A stretch of DNA of 64,000 nucleotides from Rhynchosporium graminicola (taxonomy: Eukaryota; Ascomycota; Leotiomycetes; Helotiales; Ploettnerulaceae). Below the pieces are notes generated by a model. It was not told where the DNA came from. It worked only from the letters and a program-made list of their open reading frames with translations, and did no database searches. The position numbers were made by a program, and so were the translations under genes. Location of the stretch: assembly GCA_900074885.1 (NCBI GenBank), contig FJUW01000013.1, forward strand, positions 310,001-374,000, given 5' to 3'. The stretch's first letter is position 1, and each line of letters starts with the position of its first letter. Positions 1 to 12,009 of this stretch are shown here, piece by piece.

Positions 1-3000
1 AGCCATTGTACAAAGACGTTGATCCGAATGACGAGGATTTCGGAGAGTTCAACGCGATCGACCGAATTATTTTCCGCCAGCCTATTCGGACAGAATACCG
101 AGTGGTGTACCCATTCTTGTACAACTCGCTCCCTCGAAGCGTCAAGCTCTCGTGGTTTTCGCACCCTCAGATTGTCTACGTCCGGGCTGAAGACCCTTCT
201 CTGCCAGCTTTCTATTTCGATCCTGTGATCAATCCTATTTCTTCTAGATCTGTGGCCCCCAAGAACTTAACGATCAGTCATGAAGACGAAATATTTGGTC
301 ATGGCAGCAACGAGGAACCCGAGGACGATGCGTTCGAATTTCCGGATGACGTGGAGCCTTTCCTGTCCGACGAAGAACTTTACACAAGTGAGACTGCTTC
401 TGCAATCGCTCTATGGTGGGCACCATTTCCATTTGATCGTAGATCTGGTCGTATGGTTCGAGCTCAGGATGTGCCTTTAGTAAAACAATGGTATTTGGAG
501 CATTGCCCACAAGGCCAACCTGTGAAGGTTCGAGTATCGTATCAGAAGCTTCTCAAAACTTTCGTTTTGAACGAGCTGCACAAAAGAAAGCCAAAAGCTC
601 AAAATAAGCAAAGCTTGATGAAATCGTTGAAGCAGACGAAGTTCTTCCAACAAACCACCATCGACTGGGTTGAAGCTGGTCTTCAAGTCTGCAGGCAAGG
701 ATTTAATATGCTCAATCTTTTAATTCATCGCAAAAACTTGACGTACTTGCATCTTGACTACAACTTCAATCTCAAGCCGGTCAAAACACTGACAACCAAA
801 GAGCGAAAAAAATCAAGATTTGGAAATGCCTTCCATCTCATGCGTGAGATCCTCAAGTTGACAAAGTTGATTGTCGATGCTCAAGTCCAATATCGTCTCG
901 GCAACATCGATGCTTTTCAACTTGCAGACGGTATATTGTACGCTTTCAACCACGTCGGCCAATTAACGGGAATGTATCGCTACAAGTACAAGCTCATGCA
1001 TCAGATTCGGTCTTGCAAGGATCTGAAGCATTTGATCTATTACAGATTCAATTCCGGGCCAGTCGGAAAGGGTCCTGGCTGTGGCTTTTGGGCACCGGCT
1101 TGGAGAGTATGGTTATTCTTCATGCGTGGAGTCATCCCATTGCTGGAGAGATGGCTTGGAAACCTTCTCTCCCGCCAATTTGAAGGCAGACACAGCAAAG
1201 GAGTCGCAAAGACCGTAACCAAGCAACGTGTAGAATCACATTTTGATCTCGAGCTTCGTGCTTCTGTCATGGCTGATCTCATGGACATGATGCCTGAAGG
1301 TATTAAGCAGAACAAAGTCAATACCGTTTTGCAGCATTTGTCTGAAGCCTGGAGATGTTGGAAGAGTAACATTCCTTGGAAGGTACCAGGTCTTCCGGCG
1401 CCGGTCGAGAACATTATCCTCCGCTACGTCAAAGCAAAAGCCGATTGGTGGATTTCAGTCGCTCATTATAATAGAGAGCGTATCCGACGTGGCGCCACTG
1501 TTGATAAGACTGTTGCGAAGAAGAACTTGGGACGTCTCACCCGACTATGGCTGAAGGCCGAGCAAGAGCGACAACACAACTACATGAAAGATGGTCCTTA
1601 TGTTTCGTCCGAGGAAGCTGTTGCGATCTACACTACTACCGTACATTGGCTCGAATCTCGGAAGTTCTCGCCTATTCCATTTCCCAGCGTATCTTACAAG
1701 CACGACACGAAGATCCTCATCCTTGCTCTCGAGCGTCTTCGAGAAGCATACTCTGTCAAGGGCAGACTCAATCAAAGCCAGCGTGAAGAACTTGCCCTCA
1801 TCGAGCAGGCTTATGACAGTCCTGGAACGACTTTGGAGAGAATCAAGCGTTTCCTTCTGACTCAGAGAGCATTCAAGGAGGTAGGCATTGACATGAACGA
1901 TAATTATAGCACAATCAACCCAGTCTATGATATCGAACCTGTCGAAAAGATCAGCGACGCATACCTCGATCAGTATCTTTGGTATCAAGCAGACCAACGT
2001 CACCTTTTCCCTGCATGGATTAAGCCATCTGACTCTGAAGTGCCCCCTCTGCTTACCTACAAATGGGCTCAGGGTATTAACAATTTGGACAAGGTCTGGG
2101 AATCTGCGGACGGAGAGTGTAATGTTATGATCGAGACCCAGCTATCTAAGGTTTACGAGAAGATTGATCTAACTCTTCTAAATCGTCTCTTGAGACTGAT
2201 CATGGACCACAATCTGGCTGATTATATTTCCTCGAAGAACAATGTGCAGCTTACCTATAAGGATATGAATCATGTCAACAGCTATGGCATGATCCGAGGT
2301 CTTCAATTCTCTGCTTTCGTCTTCCAGTATTACGGACTAGTTCTCGATCTGCTGCTATTGGGTCTTCAACGTGCCAGCGAGATCGCGGGACCACCGCAGA
2401 GCCCAAATGACTTCCTCCAGTTCCGAGATCGCGAGACCGAGACAAGACACCCTATCAGATTGTATACTAGATACATTGATCGCATTTGGGTATTCTTCCG
2501 CTTCACAGCTGATGAGTCCCGAGACTTGATCCAACGCTTCCTGACGGAGCAGCCAGATCCAAACTTCGAGAATGTCATCGGTTATCGAAACAAGAAGTGC
2601 TGGCCGAGAGACTCACGAATGCGCCTCATGCGACACGACGTCAATCTTGGGCGCGCAGTCTTTTGGGACATGAAAAATAGATTGCCAAGATCCATCACCA
2701 CAATCGACTGGGATGACACCTTCGCCAGTGTTTATAGCAGAGACAACCCTAATCTTCTATTCTCTATGTGTGGATTTGAAGTCCGCATTCTGCCAAAGAT
2801 TCGTAACCAGAACGACGAATTTCCTGTTAAGGACAGTGTCTGGTCGTTAGTCGATAATACGAGCAAGGAGAGAACTGCTCATGCATTTCTCCAGGTCACA
2901 GAAGAAGATATAGCAAAATTCAACAACCGCATTCGACAGATTCTTATGTCCTCGGGCTCCACCACATTCACCAAGATTGCCAACAAGTGGAACACCAGTC

Positions 3001-6000
3001 TGATAGCACTTTTCACATACTATCGTGAAGCAGCTGTCTCTACAGTCCACCTTCTTGATACCATTGTTAAGTGTGAGACGAAGATCCAGACTCGTGTCAA
3101 GATTGGATTGAACTCGAAGATGCCATCTCGTTTCCCTCCAGCCGTCTTTTACACTCCAAAAGAGTTGGGTGGTTTAGGAATGATATCTGGATCTCACATT
3201 CTTATCCCTACTAGTGATAAGCGCTGGTCGAAGCAGACCGACGTCGGTGTCACTCATTATCGCGCGGGAATGACCCACGATGAGGAGACATTGATCCCGA
3301 ACATCTTCAGATACATCATTCCTTGGGAGGCCGAGTTCATCGACTCCCAGCGTGTATGGACAGAATATTCGCAAAAGCGTCTTGAAGCTAATCAACAAAA
3401 TCGAAGACTTACGCTTGAGGATCTCGAAGACAGTTGGGATCGTGGTCTACCACGTATTAACACTCTCTTCCAGAAGGATAGGAGCACGTTGAGTTTCGAC
3501 AAGGGCTTCCGAGCTCGAACAGAGTTCAAGACATATCAGTTGATGAAGAGCAATCCGTTCTGGTCAGTCATGTACAGCGAGATGGAAGGATAGCGAACTG
3601 ACTTCTTAACAGGTGGACATCACAAAGACATGATGGAAAGTTGTGGAATCTGAATGCAGTATGTTCCGTCCTTTCCCCCTGACCATAGTCATACGGTTGC
3701 TAACATTTCTACCACAGTACCGCACAGATGTTATTCAAGTACGTATCTTTCTTGCCCTGGGCAGTTATCTCAAAGCAGTAACTAATGTGTTAAATAGGCT
3801 CTCGGAGGTGTTGTAAGTACCAATGTTGCCAGAATTCAATCTGCAAGCTCTGGATTTCCCACACTCCCACTCCTGGCCATGGTGAACAAGGCTGTAACCT
3901 GGAACACACATACCCCATCTTGACTGTAGTGAAGCTGCCTCAGATCTAGATCACAGAGTTCCTTCTTGACTATCTTCAACAAACTCTCCAATTACCAATC
4001 ACAGTCAATAACAAGCTAACTTGCATTCTAGGAAACCATTCTCGAACATACGCTGTTCAAGGTAAATCGCCTTCGCTCGCTCTTATAACTCCATACTAAT
4101 CCTGATACAGGCAACAGCATTTCCTTCGTGGGAAGGTTTGTTCTGGGAGAAAGCCAGCGGATTCGAAGAGTAAGTCTCTATTAATGTCCCAAATCATTTT
4201 CACAACACTTGCCAATCATGATATAAATGTCATGGATTGCCTTTAGGGCATTTACAATTCGTGTTCTGAATGTTACGAATGATATTCAGGACATTTACAA
4301 TTTCTTTTTGAATGTCACGCTTGACTTTCAGGACATCTCTCAAATGTTAGGCCTGACCTTTAGGATGTTAACTAACTTTGTAACAGGTCAATGAAATTCA
4401 AGAAGCTCACCAACGCCCAGCGATCTGGTCTGAACCAGATTCCCAACCGTCGATTCACTCTCTGGTGGTCCCCCACTATCAATAGAGCAAATGTGTATGT
4501 TGGTTTCCAGGTCCAACTTGATTTGACCGGTATTTTCCTTCACGGAAAGATTCCTGTAAGTATCTTCTTTTCCTCGAAACTGCTACGTACTAATCTATGA
4601 ACAGACTCTTAAGATTTCTCTCATCCAAATATTCCGTGCCCATTTGTGGCAGAAGATACACGAGTCTGTGGTCATGGATCTGTGTCAAGTTTTCGATCAG
4701 GAGCTTGAGCAACTTGGTATTGAGACTGTCCAGAAAGAGACTATCCATCCCAGAAAGTCCTATAAGATGAACAGCTCATGCGCCGACATTCTCCTGTTCG
4801 CCAGTCACAAGTGGAATGTCACTCGACCATCGATCCTCTTCGATACTAAAGACGTCATTGAACCTACAACTACTAACAAATTCTGGATCGATGTTCAGCT
4901 CCGTTATGGCGATTACGATTCCCACGATATTGAGCGCTATGTCAGAGCCAAGTATCTCGGTATGTTACTCCCCAGATATTATAGTTGCACTACTAATGTG
5001 ATCGTGAAAGATTATACAACGGATTCGATGTCCATATATCCGTCAGCAACTGGTCTCATGATCGGTATCGACCTTGCCTACAATCTGTACTCGGCTTACG
5101 GACAATACTTCCCAGGATTAAAGACACTTGTTCAACAGGCCATGGCCAAGATCATGAAGGCAAACCCAGCTCTGTATGTTCTTCGAGAGCGTATTCGTAA
5201 AGGTCTTCAGTTGTATGCTTCTGAGAGCAACCAGGAGTTTTTGAATTCCCAAAATTACTCTGAGCTCTTCAGCAACCAAATCCAGCTGTTCATCGACGAC
5301 ACCAATGTTTACCGTGTCACCATCCACAAGACCTTTGAGGGCAATTTGACGACCAAACCAATCAATGGTACGTGATCGGGATGCGCACCCTCTCTTCTCT
5401 ATCTGGCGCATTTTCAATTGCTAACCAACAGTTCAACAGGCGCGATCTTCATATTCAACCCCCGCACTGGTCAACTCTTCCTCAAGATCATTCACACGAG
5501 TGTTTGGGCCGGTCAGAAGCGTCTTGGACAGTTAGCGAAGTGGAAGACTGCAGAGGAAGTAGCAGCTCTCATCAGGTCTCTACCAGTTGAAGAACAACCA
5601 AAGCAGCTTATTGTTACTCGAAAGGGTCTTCTTGATCCACTCGAGGTTCATTTGCTGGATTTCCCGAATATCTCTATTCGTGCATCCGAACTCCAATTAC
5701 CTTTCCAAGCTGCCATGAAGGTTGAGAAGCTCGGGGACATGATCCTTCGAGCCACCGAGCCTCAGATGGTCTTATTCAACTTGTACGATGAGTGGCTGAA
5801 GTCCATCTCGTCGTATACGGCGTTCTCGCGTCTGGTTTTGATCCTCCGTGCACTCCATGTCAACCAAGACAAGACCAAGTTACTGCTGAGACCGGACAAA
5901 ACCGTTATCACCCAGGAGCATCACATCTGGCCCTCACTTTCGGATGAGGACTGGATCAAGATTGAGACGCAGCTACGAGATCTAATTCTGAATGACTATG

Positions 6001-7037
6001 GCAAGAAGAACAATGTCAATACTTCAAGTTTGACCATGAGCGAAGTACGAGACATCATCCTCGGAATGGAAATCAGCGCTCCTTCCATGCAACGGCAACA
6101 AGCAGCCGAAATTGAGAAGCAGCAACAAGAGCAACAGCAACTCACAGCCGTTACCACGAAAACCCAAAACGTCCATGGTGAGGACATCATTGTTACCACT
6201 ACGTCCCAATTCGAGCAACAGACTTTCGCATCAAAGACCGAGTGGAGAACGCGAGCCATTGCAACGTCCAATCTTAGGACTCGAGCCAACAACATCTACA
6301 TCTCGTCTGACGACATCACGGAAGATGATCACTTTACTTATATCATGCCAAAGAACGTTCTCAAACGCTTCATCACCATTGCTGATCTACGTGTGCAAGT
6401 CGCTGGGTATCTGTACGGATCGTCACCTCCGGACAATGACCAGGTTAAGGAAATCCGATGCATTGTCATGGTCCCCCAAATTGGAAGCACACGCGATATT
6501 CAATTACCCCAGCAGCTTCCACAGCATGAATATCTCGAGAACTTGGAGCCTTTAGGTATCATTCACACTGTTTCCGGCAACGAGCCGCCATACATGACTG
6601 CTATGGATGTCACTCAGCACGCTCGCTTGATGCATGCACATAGCTCTTGGGACAAGAAGACTATCAGTATGACGGTATCTTTCACTCCTGGCAGTGTGTC
6701 TCTCTCGTCGTGGGCCCTCACTCCCCAGGGATATAAATGGGGTGTTGAGAATAAAGACATGGGCAGCGATCAGCCTCAGGGCTTCAGCACGAGCATGGGA
6801 GACAAATGCCAATTGCTACTGAGTGATAAGATCCGAGGTTACTTCTTGGTTCCAGAGAATAATTCGTGGAACTACAGCTTTATGGGGAGCGCCTTTGGGG
6901 GAATCGAGAAGAAGCCAGTGCATGTAAAGATGGACACTCCGCTACCATTCTACAGTGGCCAGCATCGACCGCTTCATTTCCAGAGTTTTGCTGAGATGGA
7001 GGACCTCTGGGCGGATCATGATGACAATTTCGCATAG
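1..7037 (+). CDS. PRP8: Pre-mRNA-splicing factor Prp8 (U5 snRNP core), 5' truncated by window edge
   Basis: Prp8 is the central scaffold of the spliceosome, sits in U5 snRNP and cradles the catalytic RNA. The reading frame enters at base 3 and collinear Prp8 sequence continues to the stop at 7035-7037, about 2069 residues of a roughly 2350-residue family protein, so some 280 N-terminal residues lie outside the window. Blocks resemble human Prp8 closely (e.g. [58 protein letters not shown]). The C-terminal RNase H-like region and JAB1/MPN domain ([20 protein letters not shown]) are in exon 10. Exons by hand: 1-3562, 3613-3658, 3718-3738, 3798-3812, 4032-4061, 4111-4169, 4387-4555, 4605-4959, 5011-5367, 5440-7037; the reading frame is kept throughout. 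Donors are GT (the first is GTCAGT), acceptors AG, with branch-like CTAAC or ACTAAT. No intein interrupts the visible part. The gene assignment is secure; individual junctions are slightly less so. Confidence 0.97.
4170..4386 (+). repeat. PRP8 intron 6 filled with degenerate direct repeats
   Basis: This 217-nt intron, between codons for Glu-Glu and Ser-Met of Prp8, is about four times longer than most introns here. Positions 4227-4369 hold four imperfect units beginning ATGTYA (starts at 4227, 4270, 4312 and 4344). Each contains a pyrimidine-AG-G block (CTTTAGGGCAT, ATTCAGGACAT, TTTCAGGACAT, CTTTAGGATGT). The true acceptor AACAG follows at 4382-4386. Confidence 0.75.
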
Positions 7038-10000
7038 AGGGATGGTGGTGGTTTCCAGGTTAGCAGTCAATTGATCGCCGCCAGGTTTTATGTGGAACCA
7101 AGAAGTCCGCAGAAATTATTAGACTGCACTGGAGATCGTAGTCGCTCATAGGGGATCTTGGTGACTGGCGTTGGATCGGTGGCGTGGCGTAGATAATGTA
7201 ACATATATGTATAAGCATGAAATTCCAAGCACCCATTTCGTCAAATCGAGTGATCATAATAGCCCAGGCTGAACAAGAGGCCCCTGTGGTCTCCTGGATG
7301 ATCTACATCTGGCGCATATTATTGCAATTCAGATCTGACGGTACTGAAGAAAGTGAGTCGTCGGCCAGATCTGGCGTCTTGTAGCAGGACCGGTTAACAG
7401 CGGCCATGGATCTTGATGGCTCGGTAAGGAAACGGTTCTTTCCGGGAGGTCTCAATGCGATCTCACAGCTGAAACACAATATCAAATCAATGTCTCTCAC
7501 TGCTCATGCATAAGACACACAAACGATCAAGTACATTTTTTCTTGATCAGCCTGGCCTGCTGGAATGAATTGGCCGTACTCAAGCCAGACCTGACCTGGC
7601 CCGTGGATTTCTTCATTCTCGAGGCACCGGTCCGTCAGAGCGTTATGCGCGTGTATTGCATTGCAGTGCATTGCAGTGCATCTGCTGATCGGGGGGACTC
7701 TCGTGATCATGCACCTCGGGTGTTCTACTCGGGAAATCAAATGCAGGTACGTATGGGCAGAGACTCGGAATCGAGTAATCACCAAAGACACTCGAGCTAG
7801 CAAAGACTTCTAATTTGAGCTGTACTGTACAGGCGGGCGGAGTGGATCCATAACGTGCTTCAAAGTCACTCAGCCCTAAGTGGAATTCCAACGTAGATAA
7901 GTGGAAATCCTACTCAACGTAGGAAATCCATGCAGGGCAACGGCGAGGCAAGGCAAGTAGTCAACACAAGCAAGACACCTCCTCGTCACTTCTGTCTGCA
8001 TCGACCTGCACGAGGATAACCTAATCTAAAGCTGAACCCTCACTCACGATCGCGGTCTCCGCCCTTGTAGATAGAGGAAATCTCTCTGCATTCTATATTC
8101 GTTATTATACTTCCAAGACCGAGCTAGAACGCCCCTAGAAGGTCCTTATTTCGATTACATTTATCCTCTAAAGCACCACCGCCCCCTTTAACTTGTTTCG
8201 TTTCCTGGCTCGTTTCGTTTCCTCCTGCTCTTGCGCCGAACCCATCTTTGTCTATCCCGCTCGTGATCCATTAAATTACTCCCTGGAGGTACCCACGATC
8301 ATTGCTCGAATCGATCTGTATCCTCTCCAGGAGTTTTGATTTTCAACCTAAACATATCCTCCGACCTCCACTAAAATCCACAGCTACCTTGTTGTTCCTA
8401 CCCAAATCTAGTGCTCTCCGCTCTCCCACCCCCCCCTCCATCCACATCCAGGGCGCAAGAAAGTCCCAAACATTCAGTACCAGTCACCACACAATGTCGT
8501 GGCAGATGCATGACTCTATTGTTCGGCCTCACGTACTACAAACAGGTCATCGCGCGTGCTGAATAACGCCTGACAGATGAACTTTCCAAGGAAGCCACCG
8601 CGTCTTCCCTGCTCCTGTTCGGATGAATGACTCTGGCGTTGACCGTGTCTTCCTACATGTTACCACAGAAGCATGAGTCTGGGAAAACACGACAACCCCT
8701 GGGCTAGGATCCCCTTCGGTGTTCATGCCTTGCAAACGGTGCATTACGATTTGTGTGTTTTCTCGCGCTTTAATTCATTTCCTTTCCGCCTTCACGTACG
8801 GCGTGCACCGAACCCTGATTTCCACTCTCGCATCGCGTCTTCGACGGAGAGACATACACAGGAATGCGTCGGTCTGGCAGGTCCAGGAATAAACTGCCTC
8901 AGTCCGCCGCCCCCCGCAGCGGCATTGAAATGCAACATCATGCCCAATGTTATTCCCGGCAAGGTTCATGGACAGGGATATGATAGGGGTCTTGGGGAGT
9001 CAATCGCCGTGGGCGGCAACGCATCATGATGCCTACTTTGATCAGCGATCATATGAGAGAGAGGGCGAACTTTCAAGGTAAAGAGATACCTATGTATAGT
9101 ACTCTTCTGTGCTATGATGGCATGCCTAGCCTAGTCAAGGTACTCTCCGGCTCGTCTGTAGGCTCTCAGAGCTGAGTCCAGTTGGATGCCCAGCCAGGCG
9201 AATCAGTCGGGTCACAGTCATCTGCCAGAACATTGTGCATTGTGAGCAGAGAGCGCATAGTTTGAGTGTTGCAAATACTTGCACGTCTACAATGCTCGTT
9301 CGTTCGAAAGAGCGAGCGCATAGCAGAGCGATCCATCTGATCGTCTCTTCCAAACTCTCCAAACAGTGCGCTGGCAGATCAAATGGCCTTGTCTTGAACT
9401 ACTCCTTGTCCTGGGCAGTCCCCGGCTCGATCGCGACATCTAGGTCTATCTCCATCTGTCCAGAATCCAAAGTAGCATTCGCAAGCAATCCCTTTTTTCG
9501 ATGTTGCCAGGTCCATCAATCTGCCTCGCAAGGCAATCTACGGCCAGTGCCGCACGAAACAATTTCATTGTTTGTCTATTCTTCATGGCAATCTTATATC
9601 GGTGTATCCGATAGTGGTCTATATTTATTCAGGTTTCTTCAAATAGCGCACTGCTTTTGCTGCATTATGTGGTCATTTCCGTCGCGAGCGCGTCTACCCT
9701 ATCGATTGTAGTCGACACGTCTGTGTTTAATATAGGGTATCCTTGCGCATAAGATCCAAATCTATAAATGCTTGGATACTAGGCAATTGTGGAGAGAAGG
9801 ACATCCAAATGGTGAACTCTTGACAGCTGATGCAGTACCGACTATCCCTGCTCATACGTGCCCACAGACTGCAGGACGGGGGGCACCACGCCGACAATTG
9901 CCTCTTCTACACAATCACTACCCAGTATTGTCTTGCTCTGCCTTATCCTGCCGCTGCCCTGCCGAGGAAGTGCCTGGCAGGCTTGTCAGCCTTTTTAGAA

Positions 10001-11006
10001 AATCCCAGCTGTCAAATGCCACTGCCAAAAGCAGACAGACACATCAGGAGATCAGGAGAGGGGCAGCGAGGTCGTCGTAGGGGGCGATGTAGGGTTTCAC
10101 TGCCGCCCCGGCCTCAACCTCATCCTCAGTCACCACGTTACCAACCCCTACCGCAATCCACCAGGGGTTTGAGATGCTTCCATTCTTCCTTCTATGAATC
10201 TTCCATCAGCCATCATCCTTCATCGCAGCAACAACGCATTGCAATGCTGACCCACCAATCCATCCCTTCCCTGGTACGCCAAACTCGTGTCTCCTAGCTC
10301 TCCCTGCTTGTCAAGGCAAAGCTTTGGCCTACAAGCCTGCCGGCTCGGGGTCTTTTCTGCTTGGGTACCCAACCGAGCTTCAGATGACCTAGGGCATAAT
10401 TCGAAATGTAGATAGACCCCCTACTGTCTGTCCACATGCATCAAGCATCTTACACGCTTCGTCTCGCCCATGGCGAATCATTGGCATGCTTTGAACAACT
10501 TTCCAGGCGGGGTCGCGCCTTTGATTACTCGACTACGACATTTCTGTCAATGCCTGAATAGCCCAAAGATCAGACGACAGATATAATGCAAAGGCTTACC
10601 CTCAATACACTCTCTACCTCAGGTATCTCGACACATTCTTTCCCGGTCAACAGCAAAACCTCCCGCGAACCTGCGGATATACAGTGTTCCTCACTCATTA
10701 CGACGACCTCGGCCTCACGGAAGAATCTGGATCAGATCTATCGCTGCTCGTTTGCAGTCTCATCGGCCCTATGCCCTACCCGGCTTTATGATCCATCAGC
10801 ACCTATAGTAGAAAGCATATACCTATCGAAACGATCACCGTCTCGTAAGACCTCAAAACAAACAAGCGACGCAGCGTTCATCAGCCTTCTGGACACCCTT
10901 CCACATCATCTGAGTAACGTGCACCTACAGCACAGCAGTAATCCATCAGATACTACTACTGCCCCCAGCGACCTGCGAGAGCAGCTCGCTGTGGCGGAAT
11001 CCATGC
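7038..11006. other. Non-coding stretch between PRP8 and the Myb gene
   Basis: No open frame here matches a family I recognise. From about 8000 the plus strand becomes CT-rich and carries many short ATG frames, as in promoters and long 5' leaders of fungal regulator genes. It is probably PRP8 3' flank followed by the Myb-gene promoter or leader. A short duplication of CATTGCAGTG lies near 7658-7680. Nothing else could be supported. Confidence 0.5.
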
Positions 11007-12009
11007 ATGTCTGGCTATCGACCCGGCCACGAACAAGGCCACGATCCTTATATCGACTATGCTGCTCATCCCGAAGCTCATCCCGAAGAGCGTGTTTATG
11101 TTCCTCATGTCCCAGGTATTCAGCAAGGCGGCGCGCAAAGCCTCGCTTCCCTGCACGAGCAGCACCTTGCGGCGCAACAGCAACAACACCATCATCAACA
11201 GCACCAACAGCACCAACATCATCAACAGCAGCAGCAACACCACCAGCAACATCAAGTCTATGCTGATCATCCCATGGCCCACCACCAATCCCCTCAATTT
11301 GGTAGTGGGCAGGGGATGATGTATGGCCCTCCTCGACTACAGCAGCCAACTGGCACCAAGAGGTCAAGACCCGATGACTTAGATTCTGACCTGGAGGGCC
11401 TGCCAGGGCAGCAAATGCAAATAGGAGAGATGGGAAGAATGTCCTCACAAATGCCTCCGCAGTCCATTGTTGGAGTGGGAGATTACAGCGCACAACAACC
11501 AATACAATATCACACTCATCCTCTTCCCAATCAAGGTCACCGATCGAAGATGCCACGAATGAACGATAGTGATCCATTGCTTGAACCGAGTGGCGGCGCA
11601 CCAAGTGTAGTCGGATTGGAGGGCATGCCAATGCCAGCTCAGCGACCCCGCGGTCCCAAATTAAAATTCACTCCTGAAGATGACGGACTTTTGGTGGATC
11701 TCAAGGAGAATAAATCGTTGACCTGGAAACAAATTGCGGAGTTTTTTCCGGGCCGGTCCTCAGGCACATTGCAGGTCCGCTATTGTACGAAGTTAAAGGC
11801 AAAGACTACGCAATGGTCCGATGAGACAGTAAGTTTTTGTTCCTGTCTAGTCACTAGACTCTGAAAGTTGCATTTCTAACTTTTCGTAGATTCAAAAGCT
11901 TCGGACCGCACTCCACGATTACGAGCAAGAAAAGTGGCGCATTGTGGCACAAAAGGTCGGCACAGGGTTCACATCGGCTGCTTGTAAAGAGAAAGCCGCG
12001 GAGTTATGA
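11007..12009 (+). CDS. Myb/SANT-like DNA-binding protein with Q/H-rich N-terminus
   Basis: Predicted 313-residue putative transcription regulator, function unknown. Exon 1 is 11007-11828 and exon 2 is 11890-12009, joined across a 61-nt intron (GTAAGT...GTAG) so that DET runs into IQKLR. Residues about 52-85 are almost pure Gln/His, typical of fungal regulators. The C-terminal third has two Myb-like helix-turn-helix repeats. The first begins KLKFTPEDDGLLVDL and includes the Trp of LTWKQIAEFF and the recognition-helix-like PGRSSGTLQVRY. The second spans WSDETIQKL to the C-terminus and includes the Trp of EKWRIVAQKV. A basic KRSRPDD segment may be a nuclear localisation signal. An ATG four bases upstream is in another frame, so 11007 was chosen. 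The long upstream region without a partner gene suggests a large regulated promoter. No specific orthologue name is claimed. Confidence 0.8.

Noticed and set aside
3563..5439. Prp8 intein.
   Set aside because: Every extra segment in the visible gene is a short GT-AG intron; no long in-frame insertion with splicing or endonuclease motifs exists. The missing N-terminal part was not examined.
5418..7037. A separate 539-codon gene starting at 5418.
   Set aside because: It is PRP8 exon 10 read through part of the preceding intron; Prp8 sequence continues seamlessly from exon 9.
11160..11260. CAG/CAC repeat as a stand-alone microsatellite.
   Set aside because: It lies in frame inside the Myb protein and encodes the Gln/His-rich tract, so it is reported with that gene.
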